DNA from: CALEUX01 sp037439945
GTDB taxonomy: Bacteria; Bacteroidota; Bacteroidia; Bacteroidales; Marinilabiliaceae
Length of the DNA stretch: 64,000 nt
Assembly: GCA_037439945.1 (NCBI GenBank)
Contig: JBBIVA010000003.1
Span: 5,716 to 69,715 of the forward strand
Direction: 5' to 3'
The notes beneath the pieces were generated by a model that worked only from the letters and a program-made list of their open reading frames with translations, was not told where the DNA came from and did not search any database. The position numbers and the translations under genes are program-made. Within the stretch, counting starts at the first letter, position 1, and every line of letters begins with the position of its first letter. This document shows, in pieces, positions 7,309-16,528 of this stretch.

Positions 7309-10284
7309 CTAATCGTTAACATAATACCCAACCTTTCCTTTGCCTTGTCTCCCATCAATGCTCATTACAAGGTTTTTTGCAAACCTCACATGTTTAACTA
7401 ATTCTGTTTCCCAATTAGCAGGCTGCCCATCAAGCCATTCCATATCAATTTTACCCTGCTTTAAATGTGGGTTCACAGTGAAATAAGCAACACGTAATGA
7501 TGTTAAATTTTGGAAAAAATGCGTACCCTGGCTAGGTTCCACATTGTAGTTTTCCAATCCCATTTCAACAATTGCTCTGGCTCCACATATTTGTCCCCAT
7601 TTAACGGGTACTCCCAGCCATGGGTCCTGCGAGCCCCACCTCCCCGGCCCAATTAGTAGGTACGGGCGGTTTTCTTTCTGGAGATTTTGATTTATAATTT
7701 CAACATCCTTTGAAATATCTGAATTTAGTGCCGGTTTATAATTTTGGGTTTTTATGTAAACAATATCTGAAACATCGTTAATTATCCCATTGCCTAAAAC
7801 CGAATCTGAATAAATAAATGAATCATCGCTGCCTTTTGTTAATTCTATTGCTGGCCCAACCGATGTGCGGCTGTCAACAATTGGCCTTATTTGAAGCAGA
7901 TAAAAGACTGATGGGCTGTCTGCTGGGGTTTGCAGGTCAACAGCAAATTCAATTTCAACGGGTTGATTCATCTCTTGCTGGCCTATTTCAAGAATGAGTT
8001 TTGTTATTTCGGCCAGAGGGAATACATCATATTTTAGAATATTTGCGAAGGTAACAAGTGGGTAGCCTTCTCCACCTGAAACCCCATCACGAATCATCTG
8101 GTTCTGTAAATCAAACAGTGAACCGATCCATTTTAACGACCCGTCCTTAAGGGCTACTCGTAAATCAGGCTTTTCAAGATTTACTGAATCATCAACTGAA
8201 GGTATAAAAGCGCCCGAGTCAAGGTTTAGCGCGTAAAAATCCTTTTGTGTTTCCTTTAAAACCATTTCGGGTGATGATAACTGTATTATTTTAGTTGGAT
8301 AAAAAGGGGAAAACCGTAATGAAGTTCCTCCTTCAACTATATGTTTTCCAAGCCCCAACGCTACATTTACAACTCCCTCTTCCGATTTTTCAGGCGGAAT
8401 GGGATAAAAATTAACCGACCTTGCAACTCCTGAAAACGTTGGGTAAAACCTGTTACCATGTACCTGCCCAACTATCTCCTGAAGAACAATCCCCATCCTT
8501 TCCTCATCAATAAGATTCATGGTACTTGCCATATAGGCTTTACTCGATTTGAAATACACCGACGCATACACACATTTTATTGCCATTTCAAGTTGCCCTG
8601 CCATGCTTATATAATCATTAACCCATGGAATCATATAGGTTGAATAGATTCCGGCAAATGGTTGATGGTGACTGTCTTCCAATAAGCTTGACGACCTTAC
8701 GGCCACCGGTTTTTCAGAAATTTGTGTAAATTTTTGAAGGTCATTAAAAACCCAATATGGTAATTTCCCTTTTAAAAAGGCATTTAAAATATCTTCATCA
8801 GGCAAATCTGAAAGTCCTATGGGATATAATGAATTATTCTCCATAAATGCTTCAAAAACATCAACACCAATTACTACTGTTTTGGGAATGGAAATAGTTA
8901 CATCGGGGAATTCTTTGAAACTCTTGTATTTTTTTATCAGGGTACTTAAAAAAGCCAGGCCACGGGCTTTCCCACCAATCGAACCTTCTCCTATACGCGA
9001 AAACGTCACATAATCATCATATCTATCGCGGTCAAAGGCGGCAATTATTCCCCTGCCTTTGCTCATCCTGAAATTACTTATTATATGATATAGGTTTTGT
9101 TTGGCCAAATCAATATCCGTGTTATCGTCAACTTTAAGCTGTTTAACCACTTCGGCAATGGGAAATAAAGCCCGTGCAGTTAGCCATTTTGATACATGGT
9201 CGCGTGAAAAATGATATTGCAGTGATTCGTTTGGAATAGAGAGCAGGGTTTCCTGCAAATCCTTTAAATCACTAACCCTGGCAACCTCCTGGCCTGTTTC
9301 CGGGTTTACAAAAATAAAATCCCCAAATGCCAGATAATTATTTATAAACTCTTTTAGCTCCTGTAACAGTAATTTTGAATGTTTATTTATGAACCCTACT
9401 CGTAAATCCTTGGCCATACCCTCCATTTTTGAATCTGAAGACTGCAAAAGGAAGGGTAAATATGGATTGTCTTCCTTAACTTTTTTTGCAAAAGCCAACC
9501 CTGCATGTGAGTCTTTAACCCCACCGCGATAAAATGAAATGTCGGAAATAATGCCCAGTGTATTTTTTTTATATGTAGAATATAGGTTAAGCGCTTCCTC
9601 GTAATTACGGGCGAGGAAAATTTTAGGCCGGCCACGCATTCTCAGCATTTGCTGATGGGCGTTCAAACCTTCAATCATGAATTTTTGTGACTGCTTAAAG
9701 ACTAATTTGTAAAAAACCGGCAAATAACTTGAGTAAAACCTAACCGAATCTTCAACCAATATTATGCACTGTACGCCAACTACGGAAACATCGTGGGGGG
9801 CATTCATCCTGTCCTCAATTAGTTTTATAATGGCAAGCAAAAGGTCGGTGTTGCCCAGCCAACAAAAAACATAATCAATGGCAGATGTGTCTTCATTACT
9901 AAGTTTAAGAGTAACTTCCCTGGAAAAAGGTGTCAATACTACTATGGGGATGTTTGAATAATTGGCTTTAATTTTTTTTGATAATGAAAAGGGATCCATT
10001 CCTCCAATGCTTAGCATTGAAATAATCAAATCAATGGATGTTGTTTTCAAAACATCAAAGGCGTCCTCAGCCGATGCTACCTGTATAAATTGAGGGGGGT
10101 GCCTCAGGTTTAGCGAAACATACTCGTTGAATATCTGCTCGTCAATCCTACCGTCTTCTTCAAGCATAAATGCATCGTATGAACTGCAAATTAACAATAC
10201 CTTATGTATTCTTTTTTGCATTAACTGGTCGAAAGCCGTTTCGACCAAAAATTCATGTGGCATTTGTGTATATTTATCAGGCAT
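7309..10284 (-). CDS. Double receiver domain - PEP synthase-type ATP-grasp fusion protein
   Basis: A 991-residue soluble protein with no signal peptide. The first part (about 25-160) has a receiver-like fold pattern but is degenerate: the phospho-acceptor strand reads IISMLSIGG with no Asp. A second receiver (about 170-315) keeps the canonical set: E178/D179 in ILVEDS, D248 in IISDISF, a Ser in LLQSSDS and K301 in FINKHS. From about 425 to 800 follows a PPDK_N/PEP-synthase ATP-grasp domain with GEGSIGGKARGL (about 432-443), PVAVRSSSLLED and GIVLQEIVG. The phospho-His swivel domain and the PEP/pyruvate TIM barrel of real PEP synthases are absent. A conserved C-terminal block contains IGPGRWGSQDPWLG (about 880). 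It is probably a phosphorylation-controlled ATP-dependent enzyme; reaction and partner are unknown. The gene stands alone between two strong terminators. Confidence 0.82.
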   Translation of the reverse strand: MPDKYTQMPHEFLVETAFDQLMQKRIHKVLLICSSYDAFMLEEDGRIDEQIFNEYVSLNLRHPPQFIQVASAEDAFDVLKTTSIDLIISMLSIGGMDPFSLSKKIKANYSNIPIVVLTPFSREVTLKLSNEDTSAIDYVFCWLGNTDLLLAIIKLIEDRMNAPHDVSVVGVQCIILVEDSVRFYSSYLPVFYKLVFKQSQKFMIEGLNAHQQMLRMRGRPKIFLARNYEEALNLYSTYKKNTLGIISDISFYRGGVKDSHAGLAFAKKVKEDNPYLPFLLQSSDSKMEGMAKDLRVGFINKHSKLLLQELKEFINNYLAFGDFIFVNPETGQEVARVSDLKDLQETLLSIPNESLQYHFSRDHVSKWLTARALFPIAEVVKQLKVDDNTDIDLAKQNLYHIISNFRMSKGRGIIAAFDRDRYDDYVTFSRIGEGSIGGKARGLAFLSTLIKKYKSFKEFPDVTISIPKTVVIGVDVFEAFMENNSLYPIGLSDLPDEDILNAFLKGKLPYWVFNDLQKFTQISEKPVAVRSSSLLEDSHHQPFAGIYSTYMIPWVNDYISMAGQLEMAIKCVYASVYFKSSKAYMASTMNLIDEERMGIVLQEIVGQVHGNRFYPTFSGVARSVNFYPIPPEKSEEGVVNVALGLGKHIVEGGTSLRFSPFYPTKIIQLSSPEMVLKETQKDFYALNLDSGAFIPSVDDSVNLEKPDLRVALKDGSLKWIGSLFDLQNQMIRDGVSGGEGYPLVTFANILKYDVFPLAEITKLILEIGQQEMNQPVEIEFAVDLQTPADSPSVFYLLQIRPIVDSRTSVGPAIELTKGSDDSFIYSDSVLGNGIINDVSDIVYIKTQNYKPALNSDISKDVEIINQNLQKENRPYLLIGPGRWGSQDPWLGVPVKWGQICGARAIVEMGLENYNVEPSQGTHFFQNLTSLRVAYFTVNPHLKQGKIDMEWLDGQPANWETELVKHVRFAKNLVMSIDGRQGKGKVGYYVND

Positions 10285-10341
10285 CTTTAATCATTCATAT
10301 TGTTAAATTATAAACATAAAAATAATAGTAACAATTAACAA

Positions 10342-10378
10342 AAATAAAGGCTGTCCCTTTTTGAGACAGCCTTTATTT
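10342..10378 (-). terminator. Terminator of the exb operon
   Basis: A 14-bp perfect stem (AAATAAAGGCTGTC at 10342-10355 with its complement at 10365-10378) has A/T runs on both sides, so it forms a hairpin plus T tract when read on the minus strand. It ends transcription of the exb genes before the receiver/ATP-grasp gene, whose start is at 10284. Confidence 0.85.
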
Positions 10379-10398
10379 TTTTAAATAATATTTTCCTG

Positions 10399-10875
10399 CT
10401 AGTATTTAAGTTTCTCAACTTGCCTGGCAGAATAATTTATTCTTAGGGCCTGTGCTTTCCTCAATGCCTGTTTAATGTCTGTGATTTCTCCCATCGGACA
10501 GTCATAATCGGCTTTAATGGAAACAGTCATAAGCGGACGATCTGCTTCTTTCATTGATTCACGCTCCTGAATAATATAGCTTTGAATATCATCGGCTGTA
10601 GCAAATGCATCGTTTAGCTGTATTCTTGGGTTTGAACCATACCTTCCCTGATACTGTTTTAAAGGAACCCCTACATAAATATAGGTAACCAAAGATTTTC
10701 TTTCAAGTTTGGTTAACTGGGTTGCTTCAGGTGCCCTGTTTATAACTTTCATACTTACCTCTTTCATGGTTGTTGTAACCATAAAAAAGAACAAAAGCAT
10801 AAAAACAATATCAGGTAGCGATGCTGTATTTATTGCGGCTTGTGTACCGCCTTTCTTCTTCTTAAACTTTGCCAT
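10399..10875 (-). CDS. exbD: ExbD/TolR-family biopolymer transport protein (second copy)
   Basis: A 158-residue inner-membrane protein with one N-terminal transmembrane helix and a periplasmic domain. The ASLPDIVFMLLFFFMVTTTM segment (about 18-37) has the essential Asp of the ExbD family (D22) that takes part in proton flow with ExbB. The basic MAKFKKKKGG start is cytoplasmic. The rest (about 40-158) is the periplasmic domain that would contact TonB or the cell wall, with a conserved MTVSIKADYDCPMGEI segment. It is the last gene of the exbB - 4-TM - exbD - exbD operon, 12 bp after the first exbD. Two ExbD paralogues beside one ExbB is common in Bacteroidota; a heteromeric complex is inference. 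Confidence 0.9.
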   Translation of the reverse strand: MAKFKKKKGGTQAAINTASLPDIVFMLLFFFMVTTTMKEVSMKVINRAPEATQLTKLERKSLVTYIYVGVPLKQYQGRYGSNPRIQLNDAFATADDIQSYIIQERESMKEADRPLMTVSIKADYDCPMGEITDIKQALRKAQALRINYSARQVEKLKY

Positions 10876-10887
10876 CAGATAGTCCTC

Positions 10888-11481
10888 CTAATTTTTTGGT
10901 TTCTTGCCGCCACCTACGTTACGAGGTTCTGCTTCAGATATTCTTTGCGGATAAATTACTCTCACGGCCTCTTGCTGTTCTTCGTTCAGGTCGTCGTATT
11001 TTTTATTAAACTGCTTCATTGAAATTTCATTACGCAGATCGGTAATAGCGGCCTGCAATTCGTTCTGAACATTCAGGTACATCTGATATTGCGTTCCCCT
11101 GTCGCTCTGTAATGAAATAACAGCATTTTTCGCCACCGGAAAAACCCCGAAGAAATTCACTTCCATCATTTCTAGTTCAGGAAGTGTTGAAAGGTTTAAC
11201 GGGTTTTGAAGAAATTCTTTTGTAGCATCCTTAAGATTAACCAGGTCCATATATTGATTTTCAACCAGCAGAAGGTTGTTGGCATTTATTAATACCTCAA
11301 AAACGTTACGCTCCTTAACCGGTGGTGTATCCGGCTCTTCAACAGGAACCGGTGGAGGTAGCATCCTTGACAATCCTTTATCCGCATCCATGGTGGTAGT
11401 CATAAGAAAGAAGATAAGCAACAGGAATGCAATGTCGGCCATTGATCCTGCATTTACTTCTTGTAATTCTCTTTTTGCCAT
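10888..11481 (-). CDS. exbD: ExbD/TolR-family biopolymer transport protein (first copy, extended)
   Basis: A 197-residue member of the ExbD family. The GSMADIAFLLLIFFLMTTTM segment (about 12-31) is the single transmembrane helix with the conserved Asp (D16). A Pro-rich linker (PPPVPVEEPDTPP, about 42-54) leads into the periplasmic domain, and the C-terminus carries an unusual charged tail with EEQQEAVRV and a GGGKKPKN end, making it about 40 residues longer than the next copy. The domain lacks the short VTVSIKAD segment seen in the shorter paralogue, so the two are clearly diverged. It lies 12 bp upstream of the second exbD and 46 bp after the 4-TM gene. Role: proton-driven energisation of an outer-membrane process with ExbB. 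Confidence 0.88.
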   Translation of the reverse strand: MAKRELQEVNAGSMADIAFLLLIFFLMTTTMDADKGLSRMLPPPVPVEEPDTPPVKERNVFEVLINANNLLLVENQYMDLVNLKDATKEFLQNPLNLSTLPELEMMEVNFFGVFPVAKNAVISLQSDRGTQYQMYLNVQNELQAAITDLRNEISMKQFNKKYDDLNEEQQEAVRVIYPQRISEAEPRNVGGGKKPKN

Positions 11482-11527
11482 AGAAACTTATTTTTTTTAG
11501 AAACGGAAAAAATCCTGTTTCTGTTGT

Positions 11528-11974
11528 TTATCGGAACATACGTGAAATTTCGGCATATACAATTGAGAGCAATGCTATGCCAAACAAAAAGTACATGGTA
11601 TAAAGGAATGTATCCGACATTATCAGCATGCTGGCAACATTGTCTTTTCCTTCATAGCCAGGGAGATTTAACGGAGTTCCATCTCCAAGTACATATGCAA
11701 TGAAAATAATTACTGCCAGTCCCAGAATTGAAACCAATGACCTTACTGCATTTTTGGGACGCAATACAAGGAAAACGATTTCAAAAATTATTGTAACTGC
11801 AGCTGTAGCTATAACAAGGAACTTTCCCCAGTTCAAAAATGGTTCGGTGTAGTTGGGGGTGTCATACACAGCTCCCTCAACATAACCCCCAAAATAGAAA
11901 AAACCGGCAAAAGCGAGTGTTATAGCCAACAGGCCGTATAATACATAGTTTAATATACTTGATAACTTGGTCAT
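11528..11974 (-). CDS. Uncharacterised four-helix membrane protein in the exb operon
   Basis: A 148-residue integral membrane protein that I do not recognise by domain. Four hydrophobic helices are visible: about 8-28 (VLYGLLAITLAFAGFFYFGG), 50-70 (FLVIATAAVTIIFEIVFLVL), 78-97 (LVSILGLAVIIFIAYVLGDG) and 118-140 (FLYTMYFLFGIALLSIVYAE). The short loop between helices 1 and 2 carries VYDTPNYTEPFLNWG. It lies between exbB (8 bp apart) and exbD (46 bp apart) on the same strand, so it is very probably co-transcribed and could be an accessory subunit of the proton channel. That role is inferred from position only. Confidence 0.8.
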   Translation of the reverse strand: MTKLSSILNYVLYGLLAITLAFAGFFYFGGYVEGAVYDTPNYTEPFLNWGKFLVIATAAVTIIFEIVFLVLRPKNAVRSLVSILGLAVIIFIAYVLGDGTPLNLPGYEGKDNVASMLIMSDTFLYTMYFLFGIALLSIVYAEISRMFR

Positions 11975-11982
11975 GATTGAAA

Positions 11983-12786
11983 TTATTTTTTCATATTATA
12001 TTTTACAAGAATATCCAGCAGAGAGATTGAAGCATCTTCCATGGTGTTAACAATACCATCAATTTTTGAAACGATATAGTTGTAAAATACCTGAAGAATA
12101 ATTGCAACAATCAAACCTGATACAGTTGTAATCAAAGCTACTTTAATACCACCTGCAACAGCAGAAGCAGAGATGTCACCCATAGCCTGAATGCTGTCAA
12201 ATGCATCAATCATTCCAATTACAGTTCCCATGAAACCAAGCATAGGAGCAAGTGCTATAAACAATGAAATCCAGGTAAGGCCTTTTTCTAAAAGTCCCAT
12301 TTGAACTGAACCGTAAGCTACTACAGATTTTTCAACAACATCAATACCCTCATCAATTCTGTCTAATCCCTGGTAGAATATTGAAGCAACAGGGCCTCTT
12401 GTGTTGCGGCAAACTTCTTTTGCTGCCTCAACTCCACCGTCCTGTAGTGCACCTTCTATGTCCTGAAGTAATTTTTGTGTATTGGTTGATGCCAGATTCA
12501 GATAAATAATCCTTTCGATACAAATAGCCAAACCGAAAATAAGGGCCAACAATACAAAGCTCATGAAAATGGCTCCACCCTCTATAAATTTAGCTTTTAT
12601 CTGTTTGTGGATTCCAACTTCCGCATCACTGGTGTCGGCTGCAACTTGTTGAGTGGCAGGAGTTTTAGCTGCAACCTGTTTGGTTGTAGCAGCTTCGGTC
12701 ACCGGTTTGTTTTCCTGAGCAAATGTGGCAGATGCACCATAAGAAAGCATCCCAAAAACTGCCAAAAACGCAAATAGCTTTTTCAT
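11983..12786 (-). CDS. exbB: MotA/TolQ/ExbB proton channel family protein
   Basis: A 267-residue inner-membrane protein. It begins with a cleavable-looking signal peptide (MKKLFAFLAVFGMLSYGASATFA) and an Ala/Thr/Gln-rich linker up to about residue 55. Then come three transmembrane helices: about 73-93 (IFMSFVLLALIFGLAICIER), 165-190 and 205-235. The last two include GFMGTVIGMIDAFDSI and ALITTVSGLIVAIILQVFYNYI, the ExbB/TolQ channel signature with the conserved Thr and Gly residues. The N-terminal signal plus linker is common in Bacteroidota ExbB. It is the first gene of the operon with the 4-TM protein and two ExbDs, and would couple the proton gradient to TonB or a TolA-like partner; no TonB gene is next to it. 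Confidence 0.92.
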   Translation of the reverse strand: MKKLFAFLAVFGMLSYGASATFAQENKPVTEAATTKQVAAKTPATQQVAADTSDAEVGIHKQIKAKFIEGGAIFMSFVLLALIFGLAICIERIIYLNLASTNTQKLLQDIEGALQDGGVEAAKEVCRNTRGPVASIFYQGLDRIDEGIDVVEKSVVAYGSVQMGLLEKGLTWISLFIALAPMLGFMGTVIGMIDAFDSIQAMGDISASAVAGGIKVALITTVSGLIVAIILQVFYNYIVSKIDGIVNTMEDASISLLDILVKYNMKK

Positions 12787-13145
12787 AATCTGTTTTAAAT
12801 TTTGATTTGTATTTGTTTGTTAATACTCAAATAATATAGTCAATTAAAATTTTATACTAAGAAAGCAAAAATAAATGTAACAACTTCGAAAAACAAGTAT
12901 TTCTAATATCAATTTGAGATATTGTTAATACTATATTAAAAAAAATTGATTGGGAGCTGATGTTTCATTAAAAACCCTACAAAACACCCGTTTTTTTTCA
13001 GCTTATTTAATCAAAAACCTTCAATAAATAATCAATTTACTGCCGCTCATATTCATTTTTCATACACTTCATATCAACTACTTTTAAGCAGAAGACCATC
13101 TGTTTTTCCGATGGGTTATTGTTTTATTAGGATTTAAATTAACGT

Positions 13146-13170
13146 AAAAACACCTGTTTTTCAGGGGTGC
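13146..13170 (-). terminator. Probable terminator of the asparaginase/TatD unit, with gap note
   Basis: Read on the minus strand, CACCCCTG and CAGGTG form a bulged stem around AAAAA and are followed by TTTTT. It lies 33 bp after the asparaginase stop. It is the only structured part of the 416-bp gap 12787-13202. The rest is A+T-rich and must contain the exbB promoter, but I found no exact TAnnTTTG box there. Confidence 0.5.
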
Positions 13171-13202
13171 AAATTACAAAAAAAATGGTAAAAACAAGCT
13201 AA

Positions 13203-14291
13203 TTAAATATTTATTTCACCTTTTAATGAATTGTTAAGGCCGGTTTTAATTTCTTCTACGGATGTGCAATTTCCCAATAAATACATTAATTTGGTTATGG
13301 CAGCTTCGGTAGTAATATCCTGGCCGCTTATAACACCAATCTCAATTAAATGTATTCCTGTTTCGTAACGGCCCATCTCCACACGGCCTGCAATACATTG
13401 GGTTACATTAAGGATTATTAATCCGCGGTCAATTGAATTTTTAAGGGAATCTAAAAACCATTTATCGGTGGGGGCATTGCCCGAACCAAATGTTTCAAGG
13501 ACAACTGCCTTTATACCCGGTGCATTTAAAACTGAATCAACAACCGCCTTGGTTATGCCCGGAAAAATTTTAAGCAGTGCAACTGATGTATCCATTTTTT
13601 TGGATGCACTGAATTGTTCATCAGGCCTGGATGTCATTATATAAGGGTCATTATAATAAATGTGTACACCAACTTCTGCAAGGTGCGGATAGTTATCGGA
13701 CCTGAATGCCCTGAAATTTTCAGCGTTATATTTAGTAGTTCTGTTACCTCTGTAAAGTTTTGCTTCAAAATAAATACAAACCTCCGGTACTCTGGCAATT
13801 CTGTTTTTATGTGCCACTGCTATCTCAAGGGCTGTTAGCAGGTTTTCCTTGCCATCTGTCCGGGCTGTTCCTAAAGGCAGCTGGCTACCTGTAAGAATTA
13901 CAGGTTTTTGAAGGTTATTGAGCATAAAACTTAAGGCACTGGCCGTGTATGCCATTGTATCAGTGCCGTGGAGGATAACAAACCCATGGTAAAGTGAATA
14001 ATTCTCTTCAATAATGCCAACCAGTTTTTCCCAAATTTCAGGGTTCATCATTGATGAATCAACCACAGGATTAAATGAAATTATATGAACCTGAAAATCG
14101 AATTTGGTAATTTCGGGTACATTTCTTGAAATATTTTCAAAATTAAATGGTACCAGGATATTTGATTCCGGGTCGTTCATCATCCCTATTGTTCCACCCG
14201 TATATATTATTAAAATTTTACGATCCACCTTTTTATGATAATATTTGTTATTTTTTTTGTTACCGGGATACCAAAATTTTTTATATTCCAA
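13203..14291 (-). CDS. ansA: Type I (cytoplasmic) L-asparaginase
   Basis: Hydrolyses L-asparagine to aspartate and ammonia. The 362-residue protein shows both catalytic triad regions of the family: YTGGTIGMM (about 31-39, nucleophile Thr) and HGTDTMAYTASAL (about 104-116, second Thr, Asp and downstream Lys region), plus LTGSQLPLGTARTDG. There is no signal peptide, which favours the type I cytoplasmic enzyme. The ATG chosen gives a basic tail of about 20 residues before the core; a GTG 22 codons in is an alternative start. It overlaps the TatD-family gene by 11 bp, indicating translational coupling on the minus strand. Glutamate dehydrogenase lies just upstream of that pair, so the neighbourhood is biased to nitrogen metabolism. 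Confidence 0.93.
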   Translation of the reverse strand: MEYKKFWYPGNKKNNKYYHKKVDRKILIIYTGGTIGMMNDPESNILVPFNFENISRNVPEITKFDFQVHIISFNPVVDSSMMNPEIWEKLVGIIEENYSLYHGFVILHGTDTMAYTASALSFMLNNLQKPVILTGSQLPLGTARTDGKENLLTALEIAVAHKNRIARVPEVCIYFEAKLYRGNRTTKYNAENFRAFRSDNYPHLAEVGVHIYYNDPYIMTSRPDEQFSASKKMDTSVALLKIFPGITKAVVDSVLNAPGIKAVVLETFGSGNAPTDKWFLDSLKNSIDRGLIILNVTQCIAGRVEMGRYETGIHLIEIGVISGQDITTEAAITKLMYLLGNCTSVEEIKTGLNNSLKGEINI

Positions 14292-15045
14292 ATAAATCCC
14301 TGGCGTTTTTTATAGTCGCACCTTCAACTTCAAAGGGTGTCATTTTCAAAATTTCGGCAATTTTATCCCTTGTATAAGCCATGTATGCCGGTTCATTACG
14401 TTTACCCCTGTAAGGCACAGGCGCCAGATAAGGAGCATCAGTTTCAAGCAATAATTTTTCAATGCCGGTTTTCTCAATTATAGCAGGCAAATTGGTGTTC
14501 TTAAAGGTTATAACGCCATTTATGCCAATAAAAAACCCCGGCATTTCTAATATTCTCTTAGCGTCACTCTGGTTGCCCGAAAAACTATGGAAAACCCCTT
14601 TGAGCCTGTCGTCATAAATATTTTCTAACACACTGAATATTTCATTAAATGCATCACGCGTGTGTATTGCAACCGGCATGTTTAACTCCATAGCCCATTT
14701 TAGCTGTACAGATAAGGCGTCTTTTTGTTCTGACACAAAAAATTTATCCCAATAAAGATCAATACCAATTTCGCCTATACCCACAAATGGCCTTTTTTGC
14801 AGCCATTCTTCAATTATATTAAGTTGCTCTTTGTAATCAATTTTAACTGATGTAGGATGCAAACCCATCATTGCATGGCATAAATGCCGGAAACTTTTTT
14901 CAGTTTCCAGCATTCTGTTTATGCTTTCTACATCAACATTAGGCATTAAAATATCAGTAATGCCCTTGTCATGTGCTCTTTTTATAATTTCTGGACGGTC
15001 ATTGTCAAAGGCATCCAGGTAGATATGCGAATGAGTATCTATCAT
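14281..15045 (-). CDS. TatD-family metal-dependent DNase/hydrolase
   Basis: A 254-residue TIM-barrel hydrolase of the amidohydrolase superfamily. Metal ligands are visible: H5 and H7 in MIDTHSHIYLD, the Glu in GEIGIDLYWDK (about 97), His in PVAIHTRDAF (about 134), His in GVFHSFSG (about 158) and the Asp in LLLETDAPYLAP (about 207). TatD proteins act as 3'-5' exonucleases in DNA repair and fragmentation; some members are generic hydrolases, so the exact substrate is not fixed. It is the upstream gene of a pair with asparaginase (overlap of 11 bp). It starts 113 bp after the gdhA stop. Confidence 0.92.
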   Translation of the reverse strand: MIDTHSHIYLDAFDNDRPEIIKRAHDKGITDILMPNVDVESINRMLETEKSFRHLCHAMMGLHPTSVKIDYKEQLNIIEEWLQKRPFVGIGEIGIDLYWDKFFVSEQKDALSVQLKWAMELNMPVAIHTRDAFNEIFSVLENIYDDRLKGVFHSFSGNQSDAKRILEMPGFFIGINGVITFKNTNLPAIIEKTGIEKLLLETDAPYLAPVPYRGKRNEPAYMAYTRDKIAEILKMTPFEVEGATIKNARDLFGI

Positions 15046-15158
15046 ATATTAGTCAAAAGATGTTATTGAATAGAAAAAAACTTAAAAGCAATAAAAATAG
15101 CAAAAGTTCATTTTTATCAATGCCAATCACCATTGACTAATCAACTATTCAATATAAA

Positions 15159-16496
15159 TTATACAACCCCCTGGGCCATCATTGCTTCAGCCACCTTAAC
15201 AAACCCACCAATATTTGCACCTTTTATATAATTGATTTTCCCGTTGGGTCCAGTGCCAAATTTTACACATGATGCATGAATATTGATCATAATCTGATTT
15301 AAACGTTCATCAACCTCTTCAGTGGTCCAGTTTATCCGCATACTGTTCTGGCTCATTTCTAGCCCCGAAACGGCCACACCACCTGCATTTACTGCCTTAC
15401 CCGGGGCAAATAGTATTTTTTCAGTTGCAAGATTGGCGGCTTCTGCTGTACAACCCATGTTTGAAGCCTCAGCTATAAGGATACATCCGTTATTTATTAA
15501 TGTATTCGCTTCATCTTCATTCAATTCGTTTTGTATTGCACAAGGTATGGCAATATCAACTTTTTGTTCCCAGGGCCTTTTACCTTCAAAGAATTTGGCC
15601 CCATATTTATCTGCATATGGCTTAACTATATCCTGATTTGAGTTTCGTAACTCGAGCAGATAGTCAATTTTGGTCCCGGTGATACCGTCAGGATCGTAAA
15701 CATAACCATCAGGGCCGGAAATTGTAACAATTTTTGCACCCAGTTCACTTGCTTTTAAAGCAGCTCCCCATGCAACATTTCCAAATCCGGACAGGGCAAC
15801 AGTTTTGCCTTTTAGTGTTTCGCCTTTTAATGCGAGCATTTCACGTACAAAGTAAATAGCTCCAAACCCTGTTGCTTCGGGTCTGATAAGACTTCCTCCA
15901 TATTCACGGCCTTTACCTGTAAATACACCGGTAAACTCATTTTTTAATTTTTTATACATTCCATACATGTAGCCAATCTCGCGACCGCCCACTCCAATAT
16001 CGCCGGCAGGAACATCAGTATTGGGGCCTATGTGGCGATATAGTTCACACATAAATGACTGACAAAAACGCATTATTTCATTATCAGATTTCCCCTTAAT
16101 GCTAAAATCAGATCCACCTTTTCCGCCACCCATGGGTAAAGATGTTAAACTGTTTTTAAATGTTTGTTCAAAACCAAGGAATTTCAGTCCACTAAGTGTT
16201 ACGCTGGCATGAAACCTTAAACCACCTTTATAAGGACCGATTGCTGAATTAAACTCAACCCTGTAACCTCTGTTTACCTGAACTTCACCACGGTCGTCAA
16301 CCCAGGGAACTCTGAACATTATTACCCTTTCAGGCTCAACCATGCGCTCAAGTAATTTTGCCTTTTGGTAACGGGGATTCTCTTTGTAAAAATCCCAAAC
16401 TGTTTCTACAACTTCCTGAACAGCTTGTAAAAATTCATCTTCTCCGGGGTTTTTGGCCCGAACTCCATCCATGAATTCTTTCAATTTTGCATCCAT
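15159..16496 (-). CDS. gdhA: NADP-type glutamate dehydrogenase
   Basis: Interconverts 2-oxoglutarate plus ammonium and L-glutamate, using NAD(P)H. The 445-residue length and motif set are those of the hexameric small GDHs: substrate segment YKGGLRFHASV, catalytic lysine K126 in PMGGGKGGSDF, DVPAGDIGVGGREIGYM, and the dinucleotide fold VALSGFGNVAWGA. The residue set GSDF after the catalytic Lys and the 445-450 aa size favour the NADP(H), ammonium-assimilating type, but cofactor choice is inferred. A TAnnTTTG box sits 33-40 bp upstream on the minus strand. No GC-rich terminator is seen in the 113 bp before the TatD gene, so read-through to the TatD/asparaginase pair is possible. Confidence 0.96.
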   Translation of the reverse strand: MDAKLKEFMDGVRAKNPGEDEFLQAVQEVVETVWDFYKENPRYQKAKLLERMVEPERVIMFRVPWVDDRGEVQVNRGYRVEFNSAIGPYKGGLRFHASVTLSGLKFLGFEQTFKNSLTSLPMGGGKGGSDFSIKGKSDNEIMRFCQSFMCELYRHIGPNTDVPAGDIGVGGREIGYMYGMYKKLKNEFTGVFTGKGREYGGSLIRPEATGFGAIYFVREMLALKGETLKGKTVALSGFGNVAWGAALKASELGAKIVTISGPDGYVYDPDGITGTKIDYLLELRNSNQDIVKPYADKYGAKFFEGKRPWEQKVDIAIPCAIQNELNEDEANTLINNGCILIAEASNMGCTAEAANLATEKILFAPGKAVNAGGVAVSGLEMSQNSMRINWTTEEVDERLNQIMINIHASCVKFGTGPNGKINYIKGANIGGFVKVAEAMMAQGVV

Positions 16497-16528
16497 ATAT
16501 GAAAAGTTTAATTTTGATATTTATAGGT

